A stretch of 12,049 nucleotides of DNA from Bacillota bacterium. GTDB lineage: Bacteria > Vulcanimicrobiota > JAMDEM01. The translations under genes and the position numbers were made by a program. The stretch is from assembly GCA_023486985.1 (NCBI GenBank), contig JAMDEM010000098.1:1-12049 (forward strand), in the 5' to 3' direction. Under the pieces are notes generated by a model that was not told the origin of the DNA, searched no databases, and was given only the letters and a program-made list of their open reading frames with translations. Positions 1 to 6,430 of this stretch are shown here, piece after piece (positions within the stretch are counted from its first letter, which is position 1; each line of letters begins with the position of its first letter).

Positions 1-54
1 TCCTGAACAGGCCTTAAATCTTCCGGAAAAGATGAAGCCGAGCTTAATGAGGCA
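1..54 (+). other. Likely HflX N-terminal coding remnant, out of frame upstream of position 7
   Basis: Codons from position 7 to 54, in frame with the hflX ORF, read TGLKSSGKDEAELNEA. This resembles the first strand and helix of HflX proteins, where a hydrophobic pair followed by xGL/xGV precedes the helix continuing into MEELAQL. In this frame a TGA stop lies at 4-6. Removing one A from the AA at 6-7 would make the codons run TTC-CTG-ACA-GGC-CTT (F-L-T-G-L), provided the base before the window is T, which is what the family would predict. The coding sequence therefore probably continues upstream, with a one-base shift here. The shift could be a true mutation or a sequence error. No ATG, GTG or TTG start lies in frame between 7 and 54. 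Confidence 0.5.
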
Positions 55-1071
55 ATGGAAGAGCTGGCTCAGCTTTCTTATACTGCAGGCGCTGATGTTG
101 TGGCACAAATAATACAGAAAAAAGAGAAAGTTGACCCTGCCTATTTTATCGGCAGAGGCAAAGCTGAGGAACTTTCCCTTCTCTGCAGGAAGCTTGAGGC
201 AAATCTTGTCATTTTCCTTGAAGATTTAAGGCCTGTTCAGGAAAGAAATCTTACTGAACTTTTAAATGTTAAGGTTATTGACCGGCAGGCTTTGATTCTT
301 GACATTTTTGCCCAGCGTGCTCTTACCAAAGAAGGAAAACTTCAGGTGGAGCTTGCCCAGCTTGAGTATTTACTGCCCAGGCTTACAGGCTACGGAATAA
401 TTCTTTCCCGTCTCGGAGGCGGAATAGGCACCAGGGGTCCCGGCGAAACCAAGCTGGAAACAGACCGGAGGCATATCAGAAGGAGAATCTCCACCCTCAA
501 GCGGGAAAATGAAAAAGTGAGGGCTCACCGTGAGCTTTTGCGGGAAAGCCGCTATCACAGGGGTTTTAAGCTTGCCGCTCTGGTGGGCTATACCAATACG
601 GGCAAATCAACTCTTCTTAACGCTCTTACTGGTGCTCATGCTTTTGTGGAAGATAAACTTTTTGCAACACTTGATCCAACCGTAAAAAAAGTTTATCTGG
701 GTGAAGGAAAATATATCCTTCTTATTGATACTGTGGGATTTATTAAGAACCTGCCCCATCAGCTTGTGGTTGCATTTAAAGCAACGCTTGAGGAAGTTCG
801 CCAGGCTGATTTAATTCTTAATGTTATGGATGCTTCTCATCCCAAGCTGGAAGAGCATCTGGAAATTGTGGATCAGGTTCTTGAAGAACTTGCGGCTGAC
901 AATAAGCCCATGATAAACATCCTGAATAAGATAGACAAAGTAAGCGATAAAATGAAAATAAAGGAACTTTTGGAAAGTATTCCCGATTCGGTTGCTATAT
1001 CTGCACTGGATAAATCCGGTTTTACGGAGCTTTTTAAAAGAATTTCTTCAGTATTTGAACAGGTGTGGTGA
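55..1071 (+). CDS. hflX: GTPase HflX (ribosome-associated), 5' end probably broken
   Basis: HflX is a cytoplasmic TRAFAC-class GTPase that binds the 50S subunit and splits or rescues stalled ribosomes, notably under heat or antibiotic stress. Over 338 residues it shows the HflX N-terminal domain (FIGRGKAEEL about 31-40; ERNLTELL, then VIDRQALILDIFAQRA about 74-89; EGKLQVELAQL about 93-103), the glycine-rich linker GGGIGTRGPGETKLETDRR (about 121-139), and the G domain: P-loop GYTNTGKST at 178-186, G2 threonine near 205 in FATLDPT, DTVG 225-228, NKID 291-294 and SAL 316-318. It ends just after the G domain, so the C-terminal domain of E. coli HflX is absent, as in many shorter homologues. ATG at 55 is the first usable start in frame, but it has only a poorly spaced GAGG and would remove the first strand of the domain. 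The true protein probably began upstream. The next gene starts 3 bases downstream. Confidence 0.93.
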   Translation: MEELAQLSYTAGADVVAQIIQKKEKVDPAYFIGRGKAEELSLLCRKLEANLVIFLEDLRPVQERNLTELLNVKVIDRQALILDIFAQRALTKEGKLQVELAQLEYLLPRLTGYGIILSRLGGGIGTRGPGETKLETDRRHIRRRISTLKRENEKVRAHRELLRESRYHRGFKLAALVGYTNTGKSTLLNALTGAHAFVEDKLFATLDPTVKKVYLGEGKYILLIDTVGFIKNLPHQLVVAFKATLEEVRQADLILNVMDASHPKLEEHLEIVDQVLEELAADNKPMINILNKIDKVSDKMKIKELLESIPDSVAISALDKSGFTELFKRISSVFEQVW

Positions 1072-1074
1072 TAA

Positions 1075-2367
1075 TTGCAGGGGAAAGGCTTTTTTCTTTG
1101 GGTTGAAGCAAAAATCATACCGCCTCTTGCAAAAGCTGCAAGATGGAAGCCTGCTGGTGCCGTCCAGAAGGGAATACTTTTTGCCCTTCCCGTTCTCGCG
1201 ATTGGGACAGTACTTTTCTTTTTTCTTGTGCCCGAATCAGCGGTCATTACAAAAGCCGGTCATACAAAACTTCTTATAACTCTTGCAAAACTTCTTATTG
1301 CTTTTAGAGCTGCTCTTACTTTGATGGGGCTTGCAGCTTCAATTACAATCGCTTACCGGCTGGCCCAGGTGGAAAAAATGAGCCCTCTCTTTTACTCGCT
1401 GGCTTCTTTTATTGCTGTGTTTCTTTCCTTCCCTTTAAATATCAGGCAGGAATTTAATATTTTAAACATTGGCGGGGCGGGCAAGACAATATTATTTATG
1501 GCTGAACTTTCAAGCAGCTGCCTTTTTGTTTCAATTATTTTATCCATAACGGTTGTTATGCTGGGAAAACTTTTTAAGAACCTCAGGGAGTTAAACGAAT
1601 CAGGCATTATTAAAATTTGCAGTAATTTATTGTCACCTGTGATAATAATACTCATACTTGTTTTTTTGCAGCAACAAGGGATTGACCTGCATCATTTTGT
1701 TTTTATCCTGGTAAAACCAGTAATGTATGCTGGAGATACTCTTCCCCTGGGACTTATGATAGTTCTTCTGATTACATTTCTCTGGATGGCTGGAATCCAT
1801 GGTCCGGCAGTAGTTTTTCCGCTTGTTACGCCCATTTACCTTACACTGCTTGCAGAAAATGCAAAAGTTGTTGCTGAAGGCAGTCATTCGGTGCCTCCTC
1901 ATATAATAACCACTCCCTTTTTCAGTATTATTTTTGCCGGCGGCGCGGGTTCTACGCTTATTCTTGCCATTATGATGCTTTTTGCCAAATCAAAAAAGAT
2001 GAGGAACCTCGGAAAGGTTAGCTTTATTCCGGGTTTTTTTAATATTAATGAGATGATGATGTTCGGAATACCTATTGTTATGAATCCTGTGATATGGCTT
2101 CCTTTCATTGCCGCTCCGGTTATCTGCTGTATTCTTACCTATACTGCCATGTATTTTAATATTATTGCCCGTCCTTATTTTTATGTTCCCGGCATAGGCA
2201 TGCTGCCTTCTCCTGTAATAGCTTTTCTTTCCACCGGCGGGGACTGGCGGGCGCCGGTGATGGCTTTAATTAATATTGCGGTCTCAGGATTCATATATTA
2301 TCCGTTCTTTAAATCAATTGACCAGAAATATCTGGAAGAGGAAAAATTAAAACATGAAAATAGATAG
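1075..2367 (+). CDS. PTS lactose/cellobiose-type EIIC membrane component, orphan
   Basis: This is a 430-residue polytopic membrane protein of the PTS EIIC lactose/N,N'-diacetylchitobiose/cellobiose family, which moves a sugar across the inner membrane for phosphorylation by EIIB. Recognisable points are the N-terminal amphipathic WVEAKIIPPLAKAA (about 9-22), the loop FLWMAGIHG (about 235-243) and the signature NINEMMMFGIPIVMNP (about 323-338), followed by a hydrophobic LPFIAAPVI segment. H242 and E326 correspond to the substrate-site His and Glu of ChbC-type EIICs, and the 84-residue spacing agrees with my recollection of Bacillus cereus ChbC (H250/E334). The usual Pro after INE is Met here. 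TTG at 1075 is chosen because the first in-frame ATG is near residue 84, inside the membrane domain; it lies 3 bases after the hflX stop, so translation is probably coupled. No EIIA, EIIB, HPr or glycosidase gene is in the window. It overlaps the next gene by 14 bases. The sugar is unknown. Confidence 0.88.
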   Translation: MQGKGFFLWVEAKIIPPLAKAARWKPAGAVQKGILFALPVLAIGTVLFFFLVPESAVITKAGHTKLLITLAKLLIAFRAALTLMGLAASITIAYRLAQVEKMSPLFYSLASFIAVFLSFPLNIRQEFNILNIGGAGKTILFMAELSSSCLFVSIILSITVVMLGKLFKNLRELNESGIIKICSNLLSPVIIILILVFLQQQGIDLHHFVFILVKPVMYAGDTLPLGLMIVLLITFLWMAGIHGPAVVFPLVTPIYLTLLAENAKVVAEGSHSVPPHIITTPFFSIIFAGGAGSTLILAIMMLFAKSKKMRNLGKVSFIPGFFNINEMMMFGIPIVMNPVIWLPFIAAPVICCILTYTAMYFNIIARPYFYVPGIGMLPSPVIAFLSTGGDWRAPVMALINIAVSGFIYYPFFKSIDQKYLEEEKLKHENR

Positions 2368-3604
2368 CGATATAGTCAAACTTTCGGATAAAGCCGGGGC
2401 GGAAACTATAGATATCCGCCGGTCACTGGAAGATGTTCTTCAAAAAAACTGCGGGAAGGTTATTGATGCATTTCATGAATTTAATTTAGGTGAAGGGCAT
2501 TTTCACGGCTCCACCGGATACGGTTTCCATGATGCGGGCAGGGAAGCGCTGGACAAAATAGTTGCAAGAATTACCGGCTCTGAAAAGTCAGTTGTTAGAT
2601 TTCAGTTTGTTTCCGGCACTCATGCAATAACTTCGGCTTTATTCGAAAGTTTTCATATATCGGACCGCTGGATTTCAATAACAGGAAAACCTTACGACAC
2701 TCTTAGTCCTGTGATAGGGGAGAGCTTGCAGGATAAAGGTTCTTTGCTTGAATGGGGAATAAACTTTAAAATGGTTGAAATTCTTAACGGTGATTGGAAT
2801 AAGGCTGCAATTGAGGAGGAGCTTTCCCGCGGGGTAAAACTTGTTTTTATTCAGCGCTCCTGCGGGTATAACTGGCAAAGGTCTTTTTGTATTTCAAAGA
2901 TTGAGGAAATTTGCAGGTTTATAAAACAAAAAAGCCCGCAGACTGTTATTCTTGTGGATAACTGTTACGGTGAAATGGTTGAAGATAAAGAGCCTGCAGA
3001 AGCCGGCGTTGACATAATTGCCGGCTCCTTGATAAAAAACCTGGGAGGCGGGATTGCACCGGCAGGCGGGTATGTTGCAGGAAAGGCGGAATTAGTTGAT
3101 GCCGCTTCAAGGAACCTTACCGCTCCCGGAATAGGCACTGAAGAAGGAGCCACCCTGGATATAAACAGGCTTCTTTTTCAGGGAATTTTCTTTTCTCCCG
3201 CCGCGGTGAATCAGGCGCTGAATGGCGCTGTATGGGCTTCATGCCTTATGGAAAAATTCGGCTTTGAAGTTTTGCCGCGTTATGATGAGAAAAGAACGGA
3301 CATTATTCAGGGTATAAAGATGGGCAGCAGAAAAAGGCTTGAAGTTTTTTGCAGGGGAATTCAAAAAGGTTCACCTGTTGATTCAAGGGCTGTGCCCACG
3401 CCTGTCATGAACCCCGGTTACAGGGATGAAATTGTGATGGCGGGAGGAACATTTATCCAGGGTTCCTCAATCGAACTCTCCGCCGACGGGCCATTGCGTG
3501 AGCCTTTTGCAGTTTATCTTCAGGGCGGCATATCATTCCCGTATATTAAGATTGGAGTTCTTTCAGCTCTTCAGGAGATGAAAGATGAAGGACTGTTGAA
3601 GTAA
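2354..3604 (+). CDS. YnbB-like methionine gamma-lyase family PLP enzyme
   Basis: This 416-residue cytoplasmic fold-type I PLP enzyme belongs to the family annotated as 'methionine gamma-lyase family' or 'aluminium resistance' protein (B. subtilis YnbB type), distinct from classical cystathionine lyases. Visible family marks are HGSTGYGFHDAGREALD (about 51-67), the cofactor-binding region RFQFVSGTHAI (about 82-92), VDNCYGEMVE (201-210, with D202 expected to bind the pyridine nitrogen), and GSLIKNLGGGIAPAGGYVAGK (about 224-244), in which K228 should be the Schiff-base lysine. The length is normal. The true substrate of this family is not well established, so a C-S lyase activity is only inferred. 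The ATG overlaps the EIIC gene by 14 bases; a GAGG lies about 12 bases upstream, so coupling probably helps initiation. In Bacillus, hflX (ynbA) and ynbB are also adjacent, which supports the call. Confidence 0.9.
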   Translation: MKIDSDIVKLSDKAGAETIDIRRSLEDVLQKNCGKVIDAFHEFNLGEGHFHGSTGYGFHDAGREALDKIVARITGSEKSVVRFQFVSGTHAITSALFESFHISDRWISITGKPYDTLSPVIGESLQDKGSLLEWGINFKMVEILNGDWNKAAIEEELSRGVKLVFIQRSCGYNWQRSFCISKIEEICRFIKQKSPQTVILVDNCYGEMVEDKEPAEAGVDIIAGSLIKNLGGGIAPAGGYVAGKAELVDAASRNLTAPGIGTEEGATLDINRLLFQGIFFSPAAVNQALNGAVWASCLMEKFGFEVLPRYDEKRTDIIQGIKMGSRKRLEVFCRGIQKGSPVDSRAVPTPVMNPGYRDEIVMAGGTFIQGSSIELSADGPLREPFAVYLQGGISFPYIKIGVLSALQEMKDEGLLK

Positions 3605-3608
3605 TCTT

Positions 3609-4544
3609 TTACTGGAGTTCTGCCAGGCAGGCGTCTCTTAATTGTTTTGCTTTTTCGTAATTCGGGTCCAGGGAAAGCGCCTGGTAGGCGCATTTAAGAG
3701 CTTCGTTATAGCGGCCTTTCTGGTAAAGAATTACGCCTTTATCATGCCAAGCCTCAACGGAATTGGGCTTTATCTGAATTACTTTGTCGTAGCAGGCTAA
3801 TGCTTCGTCATATCTTTGAAGCTGGTAGAGAACTCTTGCTTTGTTATACCAGGCTTCTGTAAAATAGGAATCAATTTCAACTGCTCTACTGTAATAATCC
3901 ATGGCTTCGATAAGCCTCCCGGATTTTTCAAACAAGATAGCTTTTTGATTGCAAGCACCGGCATCCCTGGGTTTCAGCTGAAGAACTTTATCAAAGCACT
4001 TGATTGCTTCATAATACCGGCTGCAACTTGAGAGAAGCAAGCCTTTATCGTACCAGGCATCAGAAAAATTCGGGTCTATTTTTATTGCCATATCGTAGCT
4101 GGAGATTGCATCGTCAACCCGCCCCAGCTTTTCAAAGGCAGCTCCCCGGTTAAGCCAGGCTTCGGTTGATTTTGGTTCCAGTTTAAGAAAACGGTCATAG
4201 CAGAGAATTTCATCCACTGGCCTGCCCAGCTTTCCCAGAGCAATTCCTTTGTTAAACCAGGCGTAGCTGAAGTTCGGGTTCGTTTTAAGACTGTTGTCGT
4301 AACATTGAATGGCATCCTGATACTTTTCCAGTTTTGAAAGAGCAACACCCCAGTAACACCACGCTTCAGGGTTGCTTTTATCAAGTTTAAGGGCTTTTTG
4401 AAAGCACTCGATGGCGTCAGAATACCGGGAAGCTTTCATAAAATTGATGCCGGTCAATGTCCAGTCAGAGGAATTTTGTGCAAAAGCCGGCAGAGCCAAA
4501 ATTAAAAACATTATGAAAATTAGTAAAATAATTTTTATCTTCAT
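3609..4544 (-). CDS. Secreted tetratricopeptide-repeat protein
   Basis: The 311-residue protein starts with a Sec signal peptide: basic MKIK, a long hydrophobic core to about residue 20, and a likely cleavage after AFA (residues 20-22). The rest is an almost unbroken solenoid of eight 34-residue TPR units, beginning near residue 25 and ending in a short capping helix (EKAKQLRDACLAELQ). Each unit has the consensus W/Y at position 4, G/A at 8, Y/F at 11 and A at 20, and most end in a P-N or P-K/R turn (for example LDPNY, IKPNS, TNPNF). Such arrays bind proteins or peptides. A periplasmic or surface-anchored scaffold role is inferred; no catalytic domain or lipobox is present. The stop is 4 bases from the stop of the convergent PLP enzyme gene. 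The start has only a weak GGCTGGA Shine-Dalgarno-like stretch. It lies downstream of the TupA-like gene on the same strand, but the 117-base AT-rich gap leaves co-transcription uncertain. Confidence 0.9.
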   Translation of the reverse strand: MKIKIILLIFIMFLILALPAFAQNSSDWTLTGINFMKASRYSDAIECFQKALKLDKSNPEAWCYWGVALSKLEKYQDAIQCYDNSLKTNPNFSYAWFNKGIALGKLGRPVDEILCYDRFLKLEPKSTEAWLNRGAAFEKLGRVDDAISSYDMAIKIDPNFSDAWYDKGLLLSSCSRYYEAIKCFDKVLQLKPRDAGACNQKAILFEKSGRLIEAMDYYSRAVEIDSYFTEAWYNKARVLYQLQRYDEALACYDKVIQIKPNSVEAWHDKGVILYQKGRYNEALKCAYQALSLDPNYEKAKQLRDACLAELQ

Positions 4545-4605
4545 TTGTCCAGCCTGGTAACATTGGTAATAATTATAAATTATATATTATTTTTAAGTAA
4601 TTTTA

Positions 4606-4620
4606 AACACCTGCGGTGTT
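4606..4620. repeat. Short inverted repeat in the AT-rich gap
   Basis: AACACC (4606-4611) and GGTGTT (4615-4620) are perfect complements around a 3-base TGC loop, within an otherwise AT-rich spacer between the TupA-like and TPR genes. Read on the minus strand, the hairpin follows the tupA-like stop but is not followed by a T tract, so I do not call it a terminator. It could be an operator or an attenuating stem. Confidence 0.35.
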
Positions 4621-4661
4621 AAATAACTTTAAACTAAAGAAAAAAACCTTTTATTGTTAAA

Positions 4662-5549
4662 CTATTTGTACAGGTTAAAAATTGGAGCGCCGAATTTTTC
4701 TTTTCCGTAATCTTTTATCAGGTTAGCGCCCTTATTACTGCTGATAAACTCAATGAACTCTTTAGCTTCCTTATAATGAACGTGAGGAAATTTTTCAGGA
4801 TTAACTGCTATGACTGAATAAAAGTTTTTAAGGAGTGGGTCACCCGGTTTATTCATAACAACAAGCCTGATTTTTTTCTTAAAGGCAATGTATGTGCTGT
4901 TGTCGGAAAGAGTGTAAGCCTGCTTCTGGTCGGTAATCATCAGGGTCTGACCCATTCCGGAGCCTGATTCTATATACCACGGCGGCTCAGGAGTTATGGA
5001 TACTGCCTTCCAGATTTCAAGCTCCCTTATGTTGGTGCCTGATTTGTCTCCTCTTGAAACAAATGGGCTTTTGCTTTCAGCAATCTTTTTGAAAATATTT
5101 TTAACATTACTCATGCCTTTTACCTGTGCCGGGTCACCGGAGGGACCGATTATCAGGAATTCGTTATACATCACAGTTTTCCGGCCCACACCGAATCCTT
5201 CTTTAACAAACTCTTCTTCCAGTTTCGGCGCATGAACAAATACAACATCTGCATCGCCTTTTTTTGCCAGGGCAAGCGATTGCCCCGTGCCGACTGCAAT
5301 TACTTTCACCCTGACGTTGTATTTTTTCTCAAAAATTGGAAGAATAGAATCAAGAAAACCTGTATCCTGAAGGCTTGTTGTGGTAGCCATGGTGATGGTT
5401 ACCGGCTCCTTGGCATGAATTGCGGGCGATATCAGGAATAAACCGCATGCAATTATAGCAAGAATGATGAGAAAAGAAGACAGGCTTGTTTTCTCACGTT
5501 TTTTCACAGGCGTGGAGCCTGTGATTTTAATAGCTCGAAAAGAACGCAT
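4662..5549 (-). CDS. tupA: TupA-like tungstate/molybdate ABC-transporter substrate-binding protein
   Basis: This 295-residue exported binding protein of the TupA/PstS-like family captures oxyanions, by homology tungstate, for an ABC importer. After a basic N-terminal stretch of about 23 residues there is a hydrophobic core SFLIILAIIACGLFLI and a probable cleavage after IHA (about residue 46). The mature protein starts with the family signature TMATTTSLQDTGFLD, in which the TTTS segment lines the anion pocket, followed by VKVIAVGTGQSLALA, the GDADVVFVHAP strand and the SRGDKSGTNIRELEIW signature, which supplies further anion ligands. The length is typical for TupA. ATG at 5549 is preceded by AAGGAGGAG at a 5-base spacing, so the start is firm even though it gives an unusually long signal n-region. 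No TupB permease or TupC ATPase gene is in the window. In anaerobes tungstate supply serves aldehyde oxidoreductases and formate dehydrogenases; that link is inference here. The gene symbol reflects family only. Confidence 0.85.
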   Translation of the reverse strand: MRSFRAIKITGSTPVKKREKTSLSSFLIILAIIACGLFLISPAIHAKEPVTITMATTTSLQDTGFLDSILPIFEKKYNVRVKVIAVGTGQSLALAKKGDADVVFVHAPKLEEEFVKEGFGVGRKTVMYNEFLIIGPSGDPAQVKGMSNVKNIFKKIAESKSPFVSRGDKSGTNIRELEIWKAVSITPEPPWYIESGSGMGQTLMITDQKQAYTLSDNSTYIAFKKKIRLVVMNKPGDPLLKNFYSVIAVNPEKFPHVHYKEAKEFIEFISSNKGANLIKDYGKEKFGAPIFNLYK

Positions 5550-5607
5550 AAAAACTCCTCCTTAATCTTACTCTGTTATTGTTACCCATTATTTCATTTA
5601 ATGACAC
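5527..5607 (-). promoter_or_regulatory. Possible 26-codon leader ORF overlapping the tupA-like start
   Basis: On the minus strand a GTG codon at 5607 is preceded by GGAGG seven bases upstream. It opens 26 codons that run out of frame through the tupA-like Shine-Dalgarno and the first codons of that gene, stopping at TAA (5529-5527). The geometry would allow translational coupling or a leader-peptide switch, but the short length makes chance likely. Confidence 0.2.
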
Positions 5608-5626
5608 TTATTATCCTCCATGGTGT

Positions 5627-5632
5627 ATTATA
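5627..5632 (-). promoter_or_regulatory. Candidate -10 box for the tupA-like gene
   Basis: On the minus strand a perfect TATAAT hexamer occupies 5632-5627, about 78 bases upstream of the tupA-like ATG. I do not see a convincing -35 hexamer at 16-18 bases, so an activator or an alternative promoter is possible. Confidence 0.35.
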
Positions 5633-5689
5633 TTTCGGTTAGAAGGAGAATCCTGTAATTTCTTTAATTTTTTGAACAGGAATACTTTT

Positions 5690-5810
5690 ATTCCCCTTTC
5701 CCTCTGGGGATGGTGTAGCGCCCGTTCCCCGAACGGGCACTTATCCCCCCTCTTTGCTAAAGAGGGGCAGGGGGAGTTAATTCTTCCCTCTACACACGGG
5801 GAGAGGGAAT
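5690..5810. repeat. GC-rich interspersed repeat, copy 1, with three hairpins
   Basis: A roughly 120-base GC-rich block in an AT-rich gap, bounded by ATTCCC on the left and its complement GGGAAT on the right. Inside are three clean stems: GCCCGTTC (5720-5727) with GAACGGGC (5731-5738); CCCCTCTTT (5747-5755) with AAAGAGGGG (5759-5767); and TTCCCTCT (5784-5791) with AGAGGGAA (5802-5809). Positions 5740-5790, reverse-complemented, match 8981-9031 at 43 of 51 bases by hand alignment, so this is one member of a repeat family present twice, in opposite orientation. It occupies most of the upstream region of the gene at 5834. A small non-autonomous element or REP-like sequence is likely; no transposase is present. 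Confidence 0.75.
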
Positions 5811-5833
5811 ATAGGAGTATAAAGGAGTAACAG

Positions 5834-6391
5834 ATGAATTTTTTAAGCAGACTGCTTGGTGTAGACATTACCCGTAACTGGACTGCGGATTCCGGACTTA
5901 AAATAAAAATTGATTTTAATAAATTTGCATTATGCGGTGTAAAAGTGGGGGATCCGGTTGAGCGGCTTGAAAAGTTTGGTCCGGCTCAGGATAAAAGCGC
6001 TGCCGGTCACGGTGTATTGCGCTATTATTCCAGAGGAGTGGAAATTGGCATAAATAATGGTTTAGTAGCGCATTATGTGCTGGTCATTGATGATTATTTA
6101 AAACTTGGATACCAGCCTTTCAGCGGACTCTGCGAGTATCAGGGTAATAATATAGCAATAAACGAGGGCACTACGGAAGGAGACATTATTGATTATTTTG
6201 GCGAGCCATACTGGCGTAGCGATGATTCTGACGAGATAATTTTATTTTATGAGTTTAAAGACACTGAAATGCAGGTTGAGTTGAGCACTGACAGAAAGCT
6301 GAAGGCTTTTGTTATCGTTGCGCCTCCTCTTCTAGCTGATGAAGAGCAGAGAAAGAGTTACGGGGTTACCAAATCCTGGCCTCCATTTTAA
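5834..6391 (+). CDS. Uncharacterised protein with two BamE-like half-repeats
   Basis: The 185-residue product has no signal peptide or membrane segment and so is probably cytoplasmic. I do not recognise a named family with confidence. Two halves look related: residues about 31-86 (FALCGVKVGDPVERLEKFG, then RYYSRGVEIGINNG, then VLVI) and about 107-162 (IAINEGTTEGDIIDYFGEP, then ILFYEFKDTEMQVEL, then KAFVIV). Each has the order 'G-x-x-x-G-D helix, FG-x-P turn, Y-Y strand, V-E/Q strand, final hydrophobic strand' that is characteristic of SmpA/BamE (BLIP-like) domains, so a tandem or pseudo-duplicated fold of that class is inferred. The acidic stretch DDSDE at about 130-134 sits in the second half. 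AAAGGAG (5821-5827) six bases before the ATG fixes the start. The promoter region is overlaid by the GC-rich repeat. It converges with the next gene with 39 bases between stops. Confidence 0.75.
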   Translation: MNFLSRLLGVDITRNWTADSGLKIKIDFNKFALCGVKVGDPVERLEKFGPAQDKSAAGHGVLRYYSRGVEIGINNGLVAHYVLVIDDYLKLGYQPFSGLCEYQGNNIAINEGTTEGDIIDYFGEPYWRSDDSDEIILFYEFKDTEMQVELSTDRKLKAFVIVAPPLLADEEQRKSYGVTKSWPPF

Positions 6392-6430
6392 TATTCGGTT
6401 ATCCGGTTTTTTAACTTTTGGACAAAGTAG

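Noticed and set aside
4..6. TGA at the hflX N-terminus read as selenocysteine
   Set aside because: HflX has no selenocysteine at this position, no SECIS-like stem is evident after it, and a one-base shift explains the sequence more simply.
1075..3604. EIIC plus PLP enzyme as a complete amino-sugar or MalY-like PTS operon
   Set aside because: The PLP enzyme is of the YnbB family, not MalY, and no EIIA, EIIB or hydrolase is present, so a dedicated uptake operon is not supported.
4606..4620. AACACC/GGTGTT hairpin as a terminator for the tupA-like gene
   Set aside because: The stem is only six pairs and no T run follows it on the minus strand.
5550..5660. Molybdenum/tungsten-cofactor riboswitch upstream of the tupA-like gene
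   Set aside because: The leader is short and AT-rich and I find no conserved multi-stem architecture on the minus strand.
5579..5868. Open frames on both strands across the 5.6-5.9 kb gap as genes
   Set aside because: They run through the hairpin repeat, have low-complexity translations such as PSLAKRGDKCPFG, and lack Shine-Dalgarno support. They are repeat translations.
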